This document shows positions 59,481 to 64,000 of a stretch of DNA of 64,000 nt, in pieces. Each line of letters begins with the position of its first letter. The stretch's first letter is position 1. The position numbers and the translations under genes are program-made. The notes below the pieces were generated by a model. That model was not told the origin of the DNA. It worked only from the letters and a program-made list of their open reading frames with translations, and did no database searches. Location: positions 21,492,124-21,556,123 of the forward strand of contig ML677348.1 of the NCBI GenBank assembly GCA_007922305.1, written 5' to 3'. Source of the DNA: Dermatemys mawii (Eukaryota > Chordata > Testudines > Dermatemydidae).

Positions 59481-59778
59481 CCCTGGTCTACACTGGGGAA
59501 CAATGGGGGGATCGATCTAAGTTACGCAACTTGAGCTTTGTGAATAACATAGCTGAAGTCAACGTACTTAGATCTACTCACCATGGTGTCTTCACTGCAG
59601 TGAGTCAACTGCTGCAGCTGCCCCATTGACTCCTCTTGTGCATCTTGTGGCAGTGAAGTACAGGAGTCGACAGGAGAGCGCTCAGGGGTCAATTTATTGT
59701 GTCTAGACTAGATGCAATAAATTGACCCCCGTTGGATCGACCGCTGCCCGCTGATCCAGCAGGTAGTGTAGACATATC
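59481..59778. mobile_element. Harbinger-like MITE, copy 3
   Basis: GGTCTACACTGGGGAACAAT at the left and GGTAGTGTAGACATATC at the right, interior colinear with copy 1 (GAGAGCGCTCAGGGGTC, AGATGCAATAAATTGA). Probable TSD CTA. Terminal bases are more diverged than in copies 1 and 2. Confidence 0.85.
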
Positions 59779-60544
59779 CTAATAAGAACCCACTTCATGT
59801 ATTAGGAACAGGGACATCAGCGGAATTACTCTGACATAAAACTGGAGTAAGAGAGTGGGGAACCAGGACTCATGTTTTCAGAGATTGACAGTGAAAAGTG
59901 ATTTTAACAGCAGATCATCAGAATGCACTGATACAATATTGTTCCTTCCAAAGCGCTCTTCAAACTCTTCAGTGCAGCATCACTGACATGCGGCCACCTC
60001 GAAAATAAAGACTGGCACTTGGGCAGACCCCAGGGGTTTACTTCTGCTTCATTCTTCTCTCCCTTTCACAGGTACATGCTTAAACTCTCAGGTGTTTGGC
60101 ATAGCAACTGCACAACATTCTAATTGCAACATTAGCAGGATAGAAATTTAAAAGGGCACACACTGAATGGATGTGCGCTGGCTACCTGATAGCTCTCAAA
60201 ATGTAATTATTAATGGGGAATAATCAAGTGGAGATGGTTCTCAGCAACTGGCTCTCAGCACAACGCATTTCAATGTCATCGTCAATGAGTCGAAAGAAAA
60301 TATAAAACCATTGCTGGTCAAGTTTGAAGAGAGAAATATTGGAATGGTAAATAACAGTGGGAACTGGTCACTGCTACAGAACGATTTGAATTACTTGGTA
60401 AATTGGGTGCAATCAAACAACACATATTTAAATACAATCAAAGATAAGCGCACACATCTGGGAACAAAGCATTCAGATCATATTTAAAGGCTGGGGGGCT
60501 CTGTCGTGGAAAGCAGTGACTCTGAAAAGATAAACAACTGCATG

Positions 60545-60910
60545 GGAAATTTCAGAATTTTTCCCCATTTCAGAGTTAACATTTTCACCATATTTGTAAC
60601 ATTTTCCATGATATTTTCACTTGACATTTTTTACTGACATTTTAGCTAAATCATTTTCCAAACTGTTATTGACTTTTTTTATTTGCTGAAAACTGGGGTT
60701 TTTGGAAATAAAAAATCCTGAGTTATTTAAAAGAAATTGGATAAACATTTCAGTAAAATCGCAATAATATAGGGTTAAAATGTGGAGAAAGAATTACTGA
60801 AATAATGAAACATTTTGACAACATTAATTTTTCACAAGTAGATTTTTTTAAAAAAAGTCAGTTTTTTGAGAAAAATAGGCTCTGTGTGGAAAAATGGTGA
60901 CCAGCTCTTG
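60545..60910. mobile_element. AT-rich DNA transposon relic, tentative
   Basis: TTTTT/AAAAA-rich sequence ending AAAATGGTGACCAGCTCT, a terminus I associate with a common turtle hAT-like repeat. The left end and TSD are not found. Confidence 0.4.
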
Positions 60911-61019
60911 TCATGATAGACAGTCAAATGAACATGATCTCCAAGTGTGATGGACCAAAACAGGTATCATGCTATGCGTACATACACAATCAGGGAAATA
61001 TCAGCTAATAGGCAGATGA

Positions 61020-61450
61020 TATGATCTCTGCAGCCAGCACTGGTGAGACCACTACTGCATCTTGTATCCAGTTCTGGTGTCCACATTTTAACAAAGAGGT
61101 TGGAGAATTGAAGAGGATGCACAGAAGAGCTACTAGTCTATTTTCAAGGTCTGAAAATATGCTTCACAATGAGTTTCTAAAGGAAATCAGTGTATTTAGT
61201 TCATTGAAGAGAATGTTAGGATATGACTCAAACATGGTCTATAACTACCTACATGGGGAGAAAATATCGGTTACGACAGGGTTTTTTTAATCTAGCTGAC
61301 AAAGGCATAATGAGAGCTACTGCCTGGAAACTGAAGCTAGGCAAGTAGCTGGAAACTAGAAATAAGGTGCACATTTTTAACAGTAAGAGTAAATAACTAT
61401 TGGGACAATTTAGCAAAAGATGTGGTAGATGGTCTATCATTTAAAGTCTT
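61020..61450 (+). mobile_element. Old CR1/L3-type LINE relic
   Basis: + strand peptide CIQFWCPHFNKEVGELKRMH, then RRATSLFS, matches the ORF2 C-terminal block (FWxPxxKKDVxKLExVQRRATK). Later FNLADKGIMRATAWKLKLG-like words appear after frameshifts. More diverged than the other CR1 copies. Confidence 0.75.
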
Positions 61451-61486
61451 TTAAGCCAAGATTTTCTAAAAATATATGCTCTAATT

Positions 61487-61902
61487 CAGTGGTTCTCAAC
61501 CAGAGATATGTGTACCCCCTAGAGGTATACAGAGGTCTTTTGGGGGGGGGTACATCAACTTACCTAGGTATTTGCCAAGTTTTACAATAGGCTACATAAA
61601 GAGCACTAGCGAAGTCAGTATAAACTAAATTTCATAAGACAATGACTTGTTTATACTACTCCATATACTAGACACTGAAATGTACGTACAATATTCATAT
61701 TCCAGTTGATGTATTTTATAATTATGTGGTAAAAATGAGAAAGTCAACAATTTTTTCAGTAATAGTGAGCTGTGACACTTTTGTATTTTTATATCTCATT
61801 TTATAAGCAAGCAGTTTTTAAGTGAAGCGAAACTTGGGAGTACACAAGAAAAATCAGACTCCTGCAAAGGGTACAGTGTTCTGGAAAGGTTGAGAGCCGC
61901 TG
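61487..61902. mobile_element. hAT element (Charlie-type ends)
   Basis: CAGTGGTTCTCAACCAGAGA at the left, GGTTGAGAGCCGCTG at the right, 416 bp. Perfect 8-bp TSD CTCTAATT (61479-61486 and 61903-61910). No transposase. Confidence 0.93.
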
Positions 61903-62027
61903 CTCTAATTCGGCCATAAATTACTGGGATTGATGCAGTAATTACCGAGTGCTAATAAAGTACTATGATATGCAGGAGATCAGAATATATGGCCATAATA
62001 GTCCATCTGGATTTTATATTGATGGGC

Positions 62028-62130
62028 CTGATTCTCCTCTCCCTTACGTTACTTTTACACTTCATTTACTTCAGTGGCATTACTTCTGATTTACTGCTGA
62101 GAGTGAGCAGAAAGATCAGGCTTTGTGGAT
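62028..62130. repeat. Short palindromic repeat, second copy
   Basis: GGGCCTGATTCTCCTCTCCC and AGAAAGATCAGGCTTT are the inverted ends; TTACTTCAGTGGCATTACTT core as at 52650. Confidence 0.55.
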
Positions 62131-64000
62131 GCTTTGCCCCGACATCAATGAGAACACAAACAGGTTCTGGTCCACCATAAATGGGGAGAGTGATATTTTT
62201 GACTAAGGACATAGGTACAAGCCCACCTACTCATAAAAACTGCCAGGAAATCTTTACACCCCAATACAGCAGGCAGGACTACAGTTTTTAAGGTTGCATT
62301 ACAAAGACACAGGAATGAAATCCATCCTTGGAAAGAGCTAGGGCTAAGTAAAATCTGCCAGGTCGAGGCATTTGAAACCTGCCATCTCCTCCCTTTCTAG
62401 TTTAGTGCTACTTTTTGCAGGCTGTACTGCTTGAAAAGTGACCATTCCTGGAGCAGGTATCTTCCAAATGCCCTGGTGAACGGACACATGGCATCTCTTG
62501 CCACGTAGAAAATGGATGTGCAGCCTGGCTCAGGTAGTGATGTTGCAATGCATTAGAACTAGTGTCAGGTTAGAGAAGGGTAGCTAAGGGTAGAGAAGTA
62601 GCTATAAAGGTCAGTACAGAATATGTATAAGGGGTCATTCCCCAAAGCAGAAAGCAGTATACCCTAATCCAGGCTCAACCTGCAAAAGGGAAGCAGCATA
62701 GGTGCTTGACCTGTGTGTTCCAAGGTACTATAAATCTATATGTATATGGGGATCTCATATGTCAAGCAGCCTTGCCTGAAGACTTACAGGAAGTCAGTAA
62801 TAGGGTCATGCAAACAGGCTAATAATCTGCCTGAGTAGATTCTCATAACACACAGCATCCTGCAGGCAGTTCCTCAGGATCCAGGCTCTCACAAATGCTG
62901 TCTGAAAAACATTTAATTTCCTTCCACCAGAGCATAATGGGCCAGATTCCAATGTCAGTTATACAGGAGTAAATCTAGAATAGTTGATTTGATTTCAGAT
63001 TTACACAGGTGTAAGTGAGAACAGATTTTGGACCAATCTACTGACAGCCTGTCACTTGTTCCAAGTGACCCAGAGAGAGTCAGGATGCAGAAAGGCGGAA
63101 GAGAAGGCGGAATTTTCAAAGGTCACCCCAAGAGGTGTCTAGTAAAAAAAATCAAACCGAAACCTTTCAATTTAGCATTTTGCAATGTTTTTTCCTCATG
63201 CCTGGACACCTGCAGTTCCTAACTAGAGTCTCAATTTCACCTCAGTGTATCCAGCTAAAAACAAAGCAGGCAAAATGGGTATCTAGCCTCGGGAGCTCGG
63301 CCACCATAGTGATGCCCGTGTTGGTGGTAACTAGATAGCTCCAGGGTGCAGCCTCATCTCCTGGCTGGCAAAACCTCTGACTTTTCACCCACTTTGTTCT
63401 TTGCCTTGTTTATGCACAATTTATATGGACACTTTGCCTCTGCAAAAACGTGGTATCTGCGGGAGAGTTTAAAAATAGTCTCTCTAGGAACTTAGGTCTC
63501 ATGCTGGTACAAGCAAGTCTAGGAAGTCCTATGTCTGTGGCTCCTGGCTGGAAGGTCCAACATTCCTCACAAATATCCTGAGACTTCTAGGCCATACAAA
63601 TTGGGGATGGTGTGGAAGTCCCTGGGGAAACAAGTCTTGGGCTTGACTCTCTCCTGCCTTGCACCTTGCACAATTAAATGTGCACAGTGATAGCATTTGA
63701 CATCACCTGCAGTCACTGTGCACAGGGGTAAGTGACTACATAGTGGACTACAGCAGTGGAGAAACAGGTCTCCTAACTCCCCAGGAGGCTCAGTCTCTCC
63801 ACAAAGCTCTCGGTCAGCATGTACCCTTCACTGCTTAACACTGGAACATGAGCAGCAAAACCTCCCAGTAACTTTTCCATCTGTCTCTGATGGCATCAGC
63901 CTTCGAGACTTGGGGGACCCCTGCCGCTGCAGCATCTGAACCATCCCCGATTCACTTGTTTTCTTCTTCAGACAATGGGCAGGGAATGTTTACAAATTAA
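62131..64000. other. Intergenic to window end
   Basis: Only a third GGGCCAGATTCC-type repeat (about 62938-63040) is recognisable. No exon supported. Confidence 0.5.

Overview
The window looks like nuclear DNA of a sauropsid, most likely a cryptodiran turtle. The main evidence is the repeat content. There are many CR1 LINE 3' ends, a tRNA-derived SINE with a CR1-like tail (the tortoise Pol III SINE type), DIRS-type tyrosine-recombinase retrotransposons, many short hAT and Harbinger-like elements, and older MIR, L2 and L3-type relics. No species name can be read from the sequence.

Region 1-11.1 kb: the only convincing protein-coding gene is the 3' end of ZC3H13 on the + strand. ZC3H13 is the CCCH zinc-finger scaffold of the nuclear m6A methyltransferase-associated complex. 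Five coding exons (2791-3300, 6035-6184, 6984-7184, 9352-9515, 10623-10793) splice into one open frame of 398 residues ending at a TAA. They cover the Arg/Asp/Glu-rich region, an acidic segment and the conserved C-terminal domain. The last intron is a GC-AG intron. A conserved-looking 3' UTR follows.

Region 11.5-28.8 kb is a dense transposon graveyard. It holds a near-palindromic hAT MITE; two nested hAT elements whose target-site duplications (TSDs) give the insertion order; a DIRS-like element with gag remnants, carrying a solo LTR that itself carries a Harbinger-like MITE; a fragment of another DIRS 5' end; CR1 copies of two ages; and a second DIRS-like element with decayed gag, reverse transcriptase/RNase H and tyrosine recombinase regions.

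Region 28.8-64 kb is gene-poor intergenic DNA. I found no exon there. It carries a 1.4 kb hAT element with a GC-rich interior, several shorter hAT elements with 8-bp TSDs, a fossil PIF/Harbinger transposase on the - strand (about 45.7-46.6 kb), LTR-like repeats, L2 relics on both strands, and a three-level nest at 53.3-55.6 kb (antisense CR1, sense CR1, solo LTR). In human the neighbour downstream of ZC3H13 is SIAH3 (from memory); I could not recognise any SIAH3 exon here, so it probably lies beyond the right edge.

Nothing in the window is a convincing new multi-gene system. The most informative signals are the nested insertions, the GC-AG intron and the strong hairpins. Boundaries supported by TSDs are exact; other repeat boundaries are estimates by eye.
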